Source: JBBDST01 sp040904765 | GTDB taxonomy: Bacteria > Actinomycetota > Nitriliruptoria > Nitriliruptorales > Nitriliruptoraceae | Length of the DNA: 5,597 nucleotides | Direction of reading: 5' to 3' | Assembly (NCBI GenBank): GCA_040904765.1 | Contig: JBBDST010000033.1 | Span: forward strand, 1-5,597 | Shown here: positions 1-5,597 of the stretch, in pieces | Position numbering within the stretch: position 1 is the stretch's first letter | How the letters are laid out: each line of letters opens with the position of its first letter | The notes under the pieces: generated by a model | Seen by the model: the letters and a program-made list of their open reading frames with translations, nothing else | The model's database searches: none | What the model was told of the DNA's origin: nothing | Translations under genes and position numbers: made by a program

Positions 1-209
1 TCCATCGCGGCAGTTTCCGTCACGCTCGTGCATCACATTCGCCGCTTTCTGTCACCACTACAGTGGCCCAAAAAACTGTCACGAACACTCCCAGTTGCAG
101 CACTCTCCCAAGTGGTGCCCTACGTTTGTAGCAGAATCTTGGAGCATGGCAAGGACAAGTGCGAACAGTGTCGCTACTGGGTCCTCGATCGCCCGTCAAG
201 CACGGCATG

Positions 210-239
210 TTGACGCTCACGGCCAAAGAGCCATAGGTT
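210..239 (+). promoter_or_regulatory. Candidate promoter of the amidase gene
   Basis: TTGACG at 210-215 matches five of six bases of the vegetative -35 consensus. After an 18-base spacer, TAGGTT at 234-239 fits the relaxed TAnnnT -10 pattern. Transcription would then begin near 246, leaving a leader of roughly 35 bases before the GTG start at 281. The match is by eye only, and the -10 element is imperfect. Confidence 0.35.
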
Positions 240-244
240 TTGGC
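222..244 (+). other. Weak hairpin upstream of the amidase
   Basis: GCCAAA at 222-227 pairs with TTTGGC at 239-244. G228-T238 adds a wobble pair, and an inner CC/GG pair closes an ATA loop, leaving two bases bulged on the left. The stem is short and AT-leaning, and only TTAT follows it. It could be a poor terminator for an upstream gene or simply chance, and it overlaps the -10 of the candidate promoter. Confidence 0.2.
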
Positions 245-280
245 TTATCCGGTCATTCCACGCCTTAGAGAGGACACCTC

Positions 281-1627
281 GTGAGTTTGTTCCCGAACGC
301 CACAACGGCAGTCGAACACTGCCTGGCCAACATCGCGGCCCACAATGACACACACAAGATCGCAATCACGGTGATGACAGACGAAGCCCTTCGTCTGGCC
401 CGCCACTGCGATGACGCGGCAAGCCGCGGCGAATGGCTTGGGGTCCTCCACGGCATGCCTATCGGCCTCAAAGACAACATCGACACGGCCGGTGTCCGCT
501 CGACCGCCGGCTCGAAATTTTTCTTCGATCGTGTCCCTGACACCAACGCGCCAGTCGTCGACAAAATTCTCGCCGCAGGTGGTATCCCGATTTTGAAAGC
601 CAACATGGCCGAATTTGCGATGGGTGGCACCTCGCAAAATCCTCACCATGGGGCTTGCCGCAACCCATGGGATGTTTCACGTATCCCCGGCGGTTCATCC
701 GGCGGGTCAGGCGCAGCCGTCGCCGCCGAAATGTGTGTCGGTGCTTTTGGTACCGACACGTCAGGGTCGGTACGTATTCCCGGCACCATCAACGGTGTCG
801 TCGGGATGCGCCCCACGCTTGGGCGCGTATCAAACCGTGACATTGTTCCGGTAAGTCCCGCATTCGACACGGTCGGGCCACTGGCTTACTCGGCGATCGA
901 TGCGGCCCGACTGCTGGCCGCAACTCAAGGCTATGACCCGCATGACCCCACTTCGGCAAACCGTCGCGGTGACGATGTGCTAAACGGTCTCACCGACGGG
1001 ATTGCCGGCAAGCGCATCGGTGTGCCACGCAGTTTCTTCTTTGAAAACGTGCATCCTGACGTTGCGGTGGCTACCGAAACGGCATTGAGCGTGCTTGAAA
1101 GTCTTGGTGCGGAACTGGTCGACGTCACGATCAACAACGCTGAAGAAGCCCCCGAGCAGTACCGGACACTGCTCCATGCCGACGTAGCGATGTATCACCG
1201 TGAACGGCTCGAAAACCAGCGTGAACTGTTTGGTGAGGACGTGTACGACCGCATGATGCTGGGCTACCACACCTCGGCAATGGACTACGTCGCTGCCCGC
1301 ACGTTCCAACACGAATGGCTGGCCCAGTTCGATGCGTTATTTACTGACGTAGATCTTTTAGTGACCCCTGCATCGCCGGTGCTCACACCGTCTGCTGAAG
1401 GGGCTGACATGCTGGCCACTACCAAAGAGGTGGCCCGTTTCACGATGCCGCTGTCGTTGGCGTTGCTGCCGTCGCTGTCGGTACCAAGCGGATTTGATCG
1501 TGACGGCATGCCAGTTGGGCTGCAGTTGGCAGCAAAGCCGTGGGATGACGCGCTGCTTCTGCGTGCCGCGGTGGCCTATCAGAGCATCACCGGTTTTCAC
1601 ACTGAGCGTCCAGCCCTAATCAGTTAA
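281..1627 (+). CDS. Amidase-signature family hydrolase
   Basis: This is a 448-residue, probably cytoplasmic serine hydrolase of the amidase signature family, which cleaves carboxamide C-N bonds to give a carboxylic acid and ammonia or an amine. The triad is readable: Lys64 in GLKDN, cis-Ser139 in the glycine/serine-rich GGSSGGSG loop (137-144), and nucleophile Ser163 in DTSGSVRIP. The spacings of 75 and 24 residues equal those of GatA and fatty acid amide hydrolase. The C-terminal GMPVGLQLAA segment is also typical of the family. The GTG start is supported by AGAGGA at 269-274, six bases upstream. The nucleophile loop reads DTSGS where many GatA proteins have DTGGS. The protein is somewhat shorter than usual GatA (about 480 residues) and no gatB or gatC lies nearby, so I prefer a general amidase over the tRNA amidotransferase subunit. 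The substrate cannot be read from the sequence. A strong hairpin follows the stop codon. Confidence 0.92.
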   Translation: MSLFPNATTAVEHCLANIAAHNDTHKIAITVMTDEALRLARHCDDAASRGEWLGVLHGMPIGLKDNIDTAGVRSTAGSKFFFDRVPDTNAPVVDKILAAGGIPILKANMAEFAMGGTSQNPHHGACRNPWDVSRIPGGSSGGSGAAVAAEMCVGAFGTDTSGSVRIPGTINGVVGMRPTLGRVSNRDIVPVSPAFDTVGPLAYSAIDAARLLAATQGYDPHDPTSANRRGDDVLNGLTDGIAGKRIGVPRSFFFENVHPDVAVATETALSVLESLGAELVDVTINNAEEAPEQYRTLLHADVAMYHRERLENQRELFGEDVYDRMMLGYHTSAMDYVAARTFQHEWLAQFDALFTDVDLLVTPASPVLTPSAEGADMLATTKEVARFTMPLSLALLPSLSVPSGFDRDGMPVGLQLAAKPWDDALLLRAAVAYQSITGFHTERPALIS

Positions 1628-1638
1628 CTGCAAAAGTT

Positions 1639-1682
1639 CAGGTCGGCCGGTTCCCTCAAACGCGAGGTGACCGGCCGACCTG
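1639..1682 (+). terminator. Strong hairpin terminator after the amidase
   Basis: Bases 1639-1651 and 1670-1682 form a perfect 13-bp GC-rich stem (CAGGTCGGCCGGT and its reverse complement). It extends inward by a G-T wobble, one C-T mismatch and four more pairs (1654-1657 with 1664-1667), leaving a six-base loop, AAACGC. The stem begins 12 bases after the amidase stop. No T-tract follows, so it is not a textbook E. coli-type terminator, though tail-less hairpins of this kind are commonly proposed as terminators in actinobacteria. Because the stem is symmetric it could also act on the other strand. Its role is inferred from structure and position. Confidence 0.7.
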
Positions 1683-1684
1683 TA

Positions 1685-1720
1685 GCCTCACAATGACGCG
1701 CCGTAACACGGTAGTGAGGC
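1685..1720 (+). promoter_or_regulatory. Leader fold covering the ATPase ribosome binding site
   Basis: GCCTCAC at 1685-1691 is the perfect reverse complement of GTGAGGC at 1714-1720. The right arm contains the GAGG Shine-Dalgarno core (1716-1719), five bases before the ATG at 1725. Inside lies a second small hairpin, CCGT (1701-1704) with ACGG (1708-1711) around an AAC loop. If it forms, the fold would hide the ribosome binding site and could make translation conditional. I do not recognise it as a known riboswitch class, and it is much shorter than the yybP-ykoY manganese element that precedes some cation pumps. The pairing is seen directly; any regulation is inference. Confidence 0.4.
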
Positions 1721-1724
1721 CAGT

Positions 1725-4388
1725 ATGACCACAACCCGCACGATCCCTCCCAACGTTCATCAATCCTGGCATGCACAACCATCGACAGCCGTCGTCGCCG
1801 CTCTTGAGAGCAGCCTCGACCTAGGCCTCACTGCCGACGCTGCAGCTACGCGGTTGGCACACTTTGGTCACAATGCGCTTGATGAGCATGCCCAACGCAG
1901 CCGCTGGGAGATTCTGCTCGCACAGTTTATTTCACCGCTAATTCTGATTCTCATCGCTGCAGCCATCATCACCACCGCACTTGGCAAAATCTCTGACACG
2001 ATCGTCATCAGCGTCATCCTGGTGTTGAACGCGGTCATTGGGTATGTCCAAGAGCATCGCGCAGACCGTTCGGTGCATGCCCTGATGCAACTTGCTGCAC
2101 CTTCAGCGACCGTGATCCGTGACGGTCGCACCCAACGCATCGCAGCGAAACAGCTCACCATCGGCGACATCGTCATCCTCGAATCGGGCGACCTCGTCCC
2201 GGCAGACCTGCGTGTCCTTACCGCCACACAGCTACGCGTCGACGAGTCGCTGCTCACCGGCGAATCCGTTCCGGTCCAAAAAAACACCAACCCGGTTGGG
2301 GATGCGGCGCTTCCAGCAGATCGCCTTTCGATGGTGTTTAAAGGCAGCACTGTTGCTGCCGGACGTGCCCGCGGCATCGTTACCGCGATCGGTGCCGATA
2401 CGCAACTTGGCGACATCGCCACACAAATTCGGGCACAAGACCGGCCAAAGACGCCATTACAACAGCGTATGAACCGCCTGGCGTATGTCATCACTGCGGC
2501 CGTACTTGGCGCAACGGTTGTTGCTTTTGTCTTAGGACTGTGGCTTGGCAATCCCCTTGAAGAGATGTTTCTCACCGCAGTTGCGTTGGCTGTAGCCGTG
2601 ATCCCTGAAGGACTTCCGATCGCCTTCACCGTGGCAATGGCCCTTGGGGTGCGCCGCATGGCGGCACACAACGCCGTCGTACGCTCGTTACCGGCAGTTG
2701 AAACGCTTGGCTCGACGACCGTGATCGGTTCAGACAAAACCGGCACACTCACGGCCAACCAGATGACTGTGGTTGAGATCTACGCCGACAGTCAACACCA
2801 TCACGGCCCGTTCACGTCGACTCATCCCCAAGCGCTCACTCCGGCCCTTACAAGCATCTTGTATGCCACCGAAGCCAAACTCACTCTCGACGGCGACACG
2901 ATCGTTGAACGGCAGGGCGATCCCACCGAAACAGCACTGCTTGCGCTCGCACACGACTGCGGCATTGACGTCAACTTGCCACGCACACTTTTGGTCACGG
3001 TGCCGTTCGAATCAGACCGCCAATACATGTATGTGATCGTCGATGACGACGGTCCCGTACTGCACTTAAAAGGCGCCCCCGAACGGGTGCTTGCCCGCTG
3101 CACCACCCAGGCGAGCGGCACCGGCGATAAGCCGCTTGATCACGACGCGCTTGTGGCCGCCCAAGACGCAATGGCACGGCGCGGCCTTCGGGTGCTTGCT
3201 AGCGCTTCGCTGCGGCTTGATGAAAACACACCACTGGACCAAGACGCACCGATTGATGCCACCAACCTTACGTTCACCGGACTGTTCGGGTTAAAAGATC
3301 CGCCCCGCCAAGGCGTCATTCAAGCGATCGCTGACGTGCGTGCTGCAGGCGTTCGGGTCGTCATGATCACCGGGGACCATGCAACCACAGCCCAAGCAAT
3401 CGCAGAAGAACTCCTGCTTGCTGACAACACAACCGTGCTCACCGGCGACGAGGTCGAACAACGCGATGATGCGACGTTGGCCAACGACGTCACCCACGTC
3501 AGCGTATTTGCCCGCGTCACTCCAAAACACAAACTGCGCATAGTTGCCGCGCTGCAGTCACACGGCCATGTCGTTGCGGTCACCGGCGATGGGGTAAACG
3601 ACGGCCCGGCGTTGAAGGCAGCCAACATCGGCATCGCGATGGGACAAAGCGGCACCGACGTCGCTCGCGAAGCCTCAGACATGGTCTTAACCGACGACAA
3701 CTTCGTATCGATCGCTCGTGCTATTACTGAAGGCCGGGTGGTGTTTGCCAACGTCCGTAAAGTCACTTACTTCCTGCTGTCGACCGGCGCGGCAACGATC
3801 CTCGCAATTCTTGCAACCATCCTTGGCGGGCTTGGACTGCCATACACGCCGGCGGCACTATTGTGGCTCAACGTTGTCACCAACGGGGTGCAAGACGTCG
3901 CGTTAGCATTCGAGACGGCTGAACCCGACATCCTCAATGAACCGCCCCGCAGCCCAAGCGAAGGCATCGTGTCGCGCATTTTGTGGGAACGGGCGATCCT
4001 TACCGGGGTCATGCTTGCTGCCGGCAGCCTGTGGCTGTATCTGTGGGCACAACAGGCTGACGCACCCCTAGCTCAGCAGCGCGGTGCCGCTTTGACCGCA
4101 CTGGTGGTCGGTATGGCAACGCACGCATACAACGCCCGATCAACCAGCCGTTCGGTGTTTAAAGCCGGGCTACGTGGGAACCGTCTACTGCTTTCTGCCA
4201 GCATCATTGCCCTTGGCATGCACGGCATTGCACTGACTTTTGGTCCGCTTCAAAACCTGCTTGGTATCAGTTTGTTCGCTGCTGGCGGATGGTTGCGGAT
4301 CGGCGGGGTGTGCCTGGCGGTGATTGCGATCAGCGAGTTACACAAGTGGGTGCGGCGACCCAAAACACAGGCGCGCAATGTGACCTGA
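1725..4388 (+). CDS. P-type cation-transporting ATPase, P2 (Ca2+/Na+/H+-pump-like)
   Basis: This 887-residue membrane pump couples ATP hydrolysis to cation transport through a phospho-aspartate intermediate. An N-terminal cation-ATPase domain (about 14-54) precedes M1 (62-86) and M2 (91-109). The actuator domain carries TGES (178-181). M3 (251-275) and M4 (281-307) follow, with PEGLP at 294-298. The phosphorylated Asp337 is in DKTGTLT. The nucleotide domain has GDPTE (398-402) and KGAPE (449-453), and the P domain has TGD (549-551) and TGDGVND (620-626). M5-M10 span about 680-876. Length and order fit the P2 group. The start is supported by GAGG at 1716-1719. Compared with SERCA from memory, Glu309 (here 295), Asn796 (716) and Thr799 (719) are kept, while Asn768, Glu771 and Asp800 align with Gly688, Thr691 and Asn720, so classical Ca2+ transport should not be assumed. 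The transported ion is unknown. The gene lies between two unrelated hydrolase genes and probably has its own transcript. Confidence 0.95.
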   Translation: MTTTRTIPPNVHQSWHAQPSTAVVAALESSLDLGLTADAAATRLAHFGHNALDEHAQRSRWEILLAQFISPLILILIAAAIITTALGKISDTIVISVILVLNAVIGYVQEHRADRSVHALMQLAAPSATVIRDGRTQRIAAKQLTIGDIVILESGDLVPADLRVLTATQLRVDESLLTGESVPVQKNTNPVGDAALPADRLSMVFKGSTVAAGRARGIVTAIGADTQLGDIATQIRAQDRPKTPLQQRMNRLAYVITAAVLGATVVAFVLGLWLGNPLEEMFLTAVALAVAVIPEGLPIAFTVAMALGVRRMAAHNAVVRSLPAVETLGSTTVIGSDKTGTLTANQMTVVEIYADSQHHHGPFTSTHPQALTPALTSILYATEAKLTLDGDTIVERQGDPTETALLALAHDCGIDVNLPRTLLVTVPFESDRQYMYVIVDDDGPVLHLKGAPERVLARCTTQASGTGDKPLDHDALVAAQDAMARRGLRVLASASLRLDENTPLDQDAPIDATNLTFTGLFGLKDPPRQGVIQAIADVRAAGVRVVMITGDHATTAQAIAEELLLADNTTVLTGDEVEQRDDATLANDVTHVSVFARVTPKHKLRIVAALQSHGHVVAVTGDGVNDGPALKAANIGIAMGQSGTDVAREASDMVLTDDNFVSIARAITEGRVVFANVRKVTYFLLSTGAATILAILATILGGLGLPYTPAALLWLNVVTNGVQDVALAFETAEPDILNEPPRSPSEGIVSRILWERAILTGVMLAAGSLWLYLWAQQADAPLAQQRGAALTALVVGMATHAYNARSTSRSVFKAGLRGNRLLLSASIIALGMHGIALTFGPLQNLLGISLFAAGGWLRIGGVCLAVIAISELHKWVRRPKTQARNVT

Positions 4389-4455
4389 GCGCAAACACCC
4401 CTATCATTTCGCGATGTGCTCGCGTCGTGCGGGCATGCTGGTAAGAACGAACGTT

Positions 4456-4461
4456 AAAGGA
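4456..4461 (+). promoter_or_regulatory. Ribosome binding site deciding the GTG start at 4468
   Basis: AAAGGA lies six bases before the GTG at 4468. The in-frame ATG further upstream at 4414 is preceded only by pyrimidine-rich sequence without a Shine-Dalgarno match, and the 18 residues it would add do not look like the start of this protein family. The later GTG is therefore the preferred start. Confidence 0.7.
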
Positions 4462-4467
4462 AACTGT

Positions 4468-5484
4468 GTGGAGCCTGCTGACTGGACAACACCTGGGGCG
4501 TATCAGGTCACCGATGGGGTGTATCGGATCCCACTGCCGCTGCCATTCGACGGCCTGAAGGCCGTCAACGTGTATGCGCTTGTCAGTGACGAGGATTTGA
4601 CGCTGATCGACGCCGGCTGGGCGCTTGAAGCAGCACGCACTCAACTCGATGAAGCCCTGGCAACGCTTGACCGTGACGTGCGGGACATCAGCCGGTTTCT
4701 GGTAACCCACGCCCACCGGGACCACTACACACAAGCCGCGGCAATCCGCCGCGAATGTGGCACTCACGTCGCCCTTGGTGTGCACGAACAAGACTCGATG
4801 CGTGACTTAGCAACCCCAGGCGCAGTCACCCTTACCGAACAACTGAACGTACTGATTCGTTGCGGCGCCGAAGAAATTGTCGCTGCTGTGCATGACGCGA
4901 TGCTGGTAAACGCAGTCAATACAGAAGATTGGGCGGCCCCTGACGAGTGGATCACCGACGGCCAAGAACTTGCCACATCCAACCGGACGTTAACGGCCGT
5001 GCATACTCCAGGGCACACCCGCGGCCACGTCGTGTTTGCTGACTTTCATCACAGCCTATTGTTTGCAGGTGACCACATCCTGCCGCACATCACTCCGTCA
5101 ATCGGTTTTGAAAAACAGCCGGGTATCGCGCCCTTACAGGACTACCTCAACTCGCTTGATCGCATCGCTCAACTGACTGATCTGCGGTTGCTACCGGCTC
5201 ACGGTCCGGTGACCGAAAGTAGTCAGGAGCGAATCACTGAACTCAAACAGCATCATGAACGGCGGTTACAAAAAACCCATGAAGCCGTCCAAAATGGGGC
5301 AATAACTGCTTACGACACGGCTCAGCAACTCACCTGGACCCGCCGCGAATACGCCTTTGCGACCCTTGATGCGTTCAACAGCATGCTCGCAACAATCGAA
5401 ACAGCCCATCATCTTGACGTGTTGGTGCTGCGTGGCGAGTTGTCCTCAAACGTGATTGGTGGTGTCACGCACTACACGCTGTGA
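4468..5484 (+). CDS. MBL-fold metallohydrolase with LACTB2-like C-terminal domain
   Basis: This is a 338-residue, probably cytoplasmic metallo-beta-lactamase-fold hydrolase. Numbered from the GTG start, the metal-binding motif HAHRDH supplies His81, His83, Asp85 and His86. His183 in PGHTRGH, Asp202 in FAGDH and His245 in PAHGP complete the usual set for two metal ions, normally zinc. The GHTRGHVV and FAGDHILPHITP segments resemble the glyoxalase II/LACTB2 branch. After the fold, about 255-338 is a charged helical region with a TAYDTAQQL stretch and a terminal AHHLDVL-x-LRGEL segment, as in the winged-helix tail of LACTB2-like proteins. The gap between the first motif and His183 is about 100 residues and includes a helical insert (about 112-145). 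Family members include thioester hydrolases and nucleases, so the substrate cannot be named. The start could be the ATG at 4414 (356 residues), but the ribosome binding site favours 4468. Confidence 0.88.
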   Translation: MEPADWTTPGAYQVTDGVYRIPLPLPFDGLKAVNVYALVSDEDLTLIDAGWALEAARTQLDEALATLDRDVRDISRFLVTHAHRDHYTQAAAIRRECGTHVALGVHEQDSMRDLATPGAVTLTEQLNVLIRCGAEEIVAAVHDAMLVNAVNTEDWAAPDEWITDGQELATSNRTLTAVHTPGHTRGHVVFADFHHSLLFAGDHILPHITPSIGFEKQPGIAPLQDYLNSLDRIAQLTDLRLLPAHGPVTESSQERITELKQHHERRLQKTHEAVQNGAITAYDTAQQLTWTRREYAFATLDAFNSMLATIETAHHLDVLVLRGELSSNVIGGVTHYTL

Positions 5485-5487
5485 CAC
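5462..5487 (+). terminator. Possible weak hairpin at the end of the MBL gene
   Basis: GTGTCAC at 5462-5468 pairs perfectly with GTGACAC at 5481-5487 around a 12-base loop, so the stem spans the stop codon at 5482-5484. A second small stem, GCATCG (5498-5503) with CGATGC (5511-5516), follows. Neither has a T-tract. They may contribute to termination before the next gene, but short stems like these also arise by chance. Confidence 0.2.
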
Positions 5488-5541
5488 GGCAAAATCCGCA
5501 TCGGCGTCTACGATGCATGATCCTGACCCAAGGTCCCCTGT

Positions 5542-5546
5542 AGGAG
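5542..5546 (+). promoter_or_regulatory. Ribosome binding site of the carboxylase gene
   Basis: AGGAG sits seven bases before the GTG at 5554, an ideal spacing. It is the main reason, with the encoded peptide, for calling a gene start so near the window edge. A TACGAT at 5509-5514 could be a -10 element for this gene, but no -35 stands at the right distance. Confidence 0.65.
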
Positions 5547-5553
5547 TAGCTGC

Positions 5554-5597
5554 GTGTTTAGCCGCATCGCAATCATCAACCGGGGCGAACCGGCGGT
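5554..5597 (+). CDS. Biotin carboxylase-type protein, N-terminal fragment
   Basis: Only the first 14 codons and two further bases are present before the right edge. The peptide, read with GTG as Met, is MFSRIAIINRGEPA. It matches the very conserved N-terminal signature of biotin carboxylases and related acyl-CoA carboxylase alpha subunits, in which a short beta strand (IAIxNRGE) opens the biotin carboxylase N-terminal domain. Such enzymes carboxylate biotin with ATP and bicarbonate, feeding acetyl-CoA, propionyl-CoA or pyruvate carboxylation. From this fragment I cannot tell a stand-alone subunit from a pyruvate carboxylase or a large fused acyl-CoA carboxylase. The gene begins 69 bases after the MBL stop in the same direction, so co-transcription is possible but not shown. 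Confidence 0.75.
   Translation, partial: MFSRIAIINRGEPA

Larger units (their letters stand above)
1..280. other. Leader region with no supported gene
   Basis: I see no gene that can be defended here. Two + strand frames happen to be open from the left edge, one to a TGA at 211-213 and one to a TAG at 266-268, but neither translation resembles a known family. The second is unusually rich in Cys, His and Ser, as non-coding frames often are. Either could in principle be the C-terminal tail of a gene starting left of the window. The second frame ends only 12 bases before the amidase start, a spacing that would suit an operon, so the possibility is not excluded. What the stretch does show is a candidate promoter, a weak hairpin at 222-244 and three copies of a short YGTCAC-type motif near 14-83. 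Confidence 0.5.

Noticed and set aside
20..226. A 68-codon open frame on the - strand near the left edge
   Set aside because: There is no recognisable family, and the region is open by chance in several frames, so there is no reason to prefer this one.
245..649. A 134-codon open frame on the - strand over the amidase start
   Set aside because: It is antisense to a well-supported amidase with an intact active site, and no family is recognisable in its translation.
281..1627. Annotation of the amidase as GatA of the tRNA amidotransferase
   Set aside because: The triad is shared by the whole family. The protein is short for GatA, has DTSGS at the nucleophile, and has no gatB or gatC next to it. 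It cannot be fully excluded.
1621..1630. Perfect 10-base palindrome CAGTTAACTG over the amidase stop
   Set aside because: A palindrome of this length is expected several times by chance in a window of this size, and nothing else marks it as an operator.
1868..2758. A 296-codon open frame on the - strand
   Set aside because: It lies wholly inside the ATPase gene. Its translation is a Ser/Arg/Thr/Ala-rich sequence without domains, as expected for the antisense frame of a GC-rich gene.
4410..4424. Small hairpin CGCGA/TCGCG after the ATPase as a terminator
   Set aside because: The stem has only five pairs and no T-tract follows, so it is too weak to call.
4414..4467. ATG at 4414 as start of the MBL hydrolase
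   Set aside because: It has no Shine-Dalgarno sequence. The GTG at 4468 has AAAGGA at good spacing and gives a normal N-terminus for the family.
4330..4791. A 153-codon open frame on the - strand across the ATPase/MBL gap
   Set aside because: Most of it is antisense to the two supported genes. The translation is Cys/Val/Arg-rich without recognisable motifs.
1..5597. Defence system, CRISPR array, mobile element or biosynthetic cluster
   Set aside because: No regularly spaced repeats, transposase, integrase, toxin-antitoxin or biosynthetic signature genes are visible. The four genes look like housekeeping or general metabolic genes.

Overview
The window looks like an ordinary chromosomal stretch from a moderately GC-rich bacterium, probably an actinobacterium and possibly of the Acidimicrobiia type. 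The lineage is an inference of low confidence. It rests on three of four genes starting with GTG, clear purine-rich Shine-Dalgarno sites, a strong hairpin terminator without a T-tract, and a carboxylase N-terminus of a kind common in actinobacteria. All recognisable genes lie on the + strand.

Layout. Bases 1-280 hold no gene I can support. They contain a candidate promoter (210-239) and a weak hairpin, and lead into the first gene. Bases 281-1627 encode an amidase-signature hydrolase with an intact Lys64-Ser139-Ser163 triad. A long perfect hairpin at 1639-1682 follows and most likely ends its transcript. Bases 1725-4388 encode an 887-residue P-type cation ATPase with ten predicted membrane helices and every phosphorylation-cycle motif, but its ion-site residues differ from those of classical Ca2+ pumps. 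Its short leader can fold so that the ribosome binding site is paired. Bases 4468-5484 encode a metallo-beta-lactamase-fold hydrolase with a C-terminal helical domain of the LACTB2 type. Bases 5554 to the right edge are the first 14 codons of a biotin-carboxylase-type protein, cut off by the window.

The genes do not form an obvious pathway. The gaps are 97, 79 and 69 bases, too wide for tight translational coupling. The hairpin after the amidase suggests that at least the amidase and the ATPase are separate transcription units. I found no mobile element, CRISPR array, tRNA, rRNA or defence system. The points most worth a second look are the altered cation-binding residues of the ATPase and the fold that hides its ribosome binding site.
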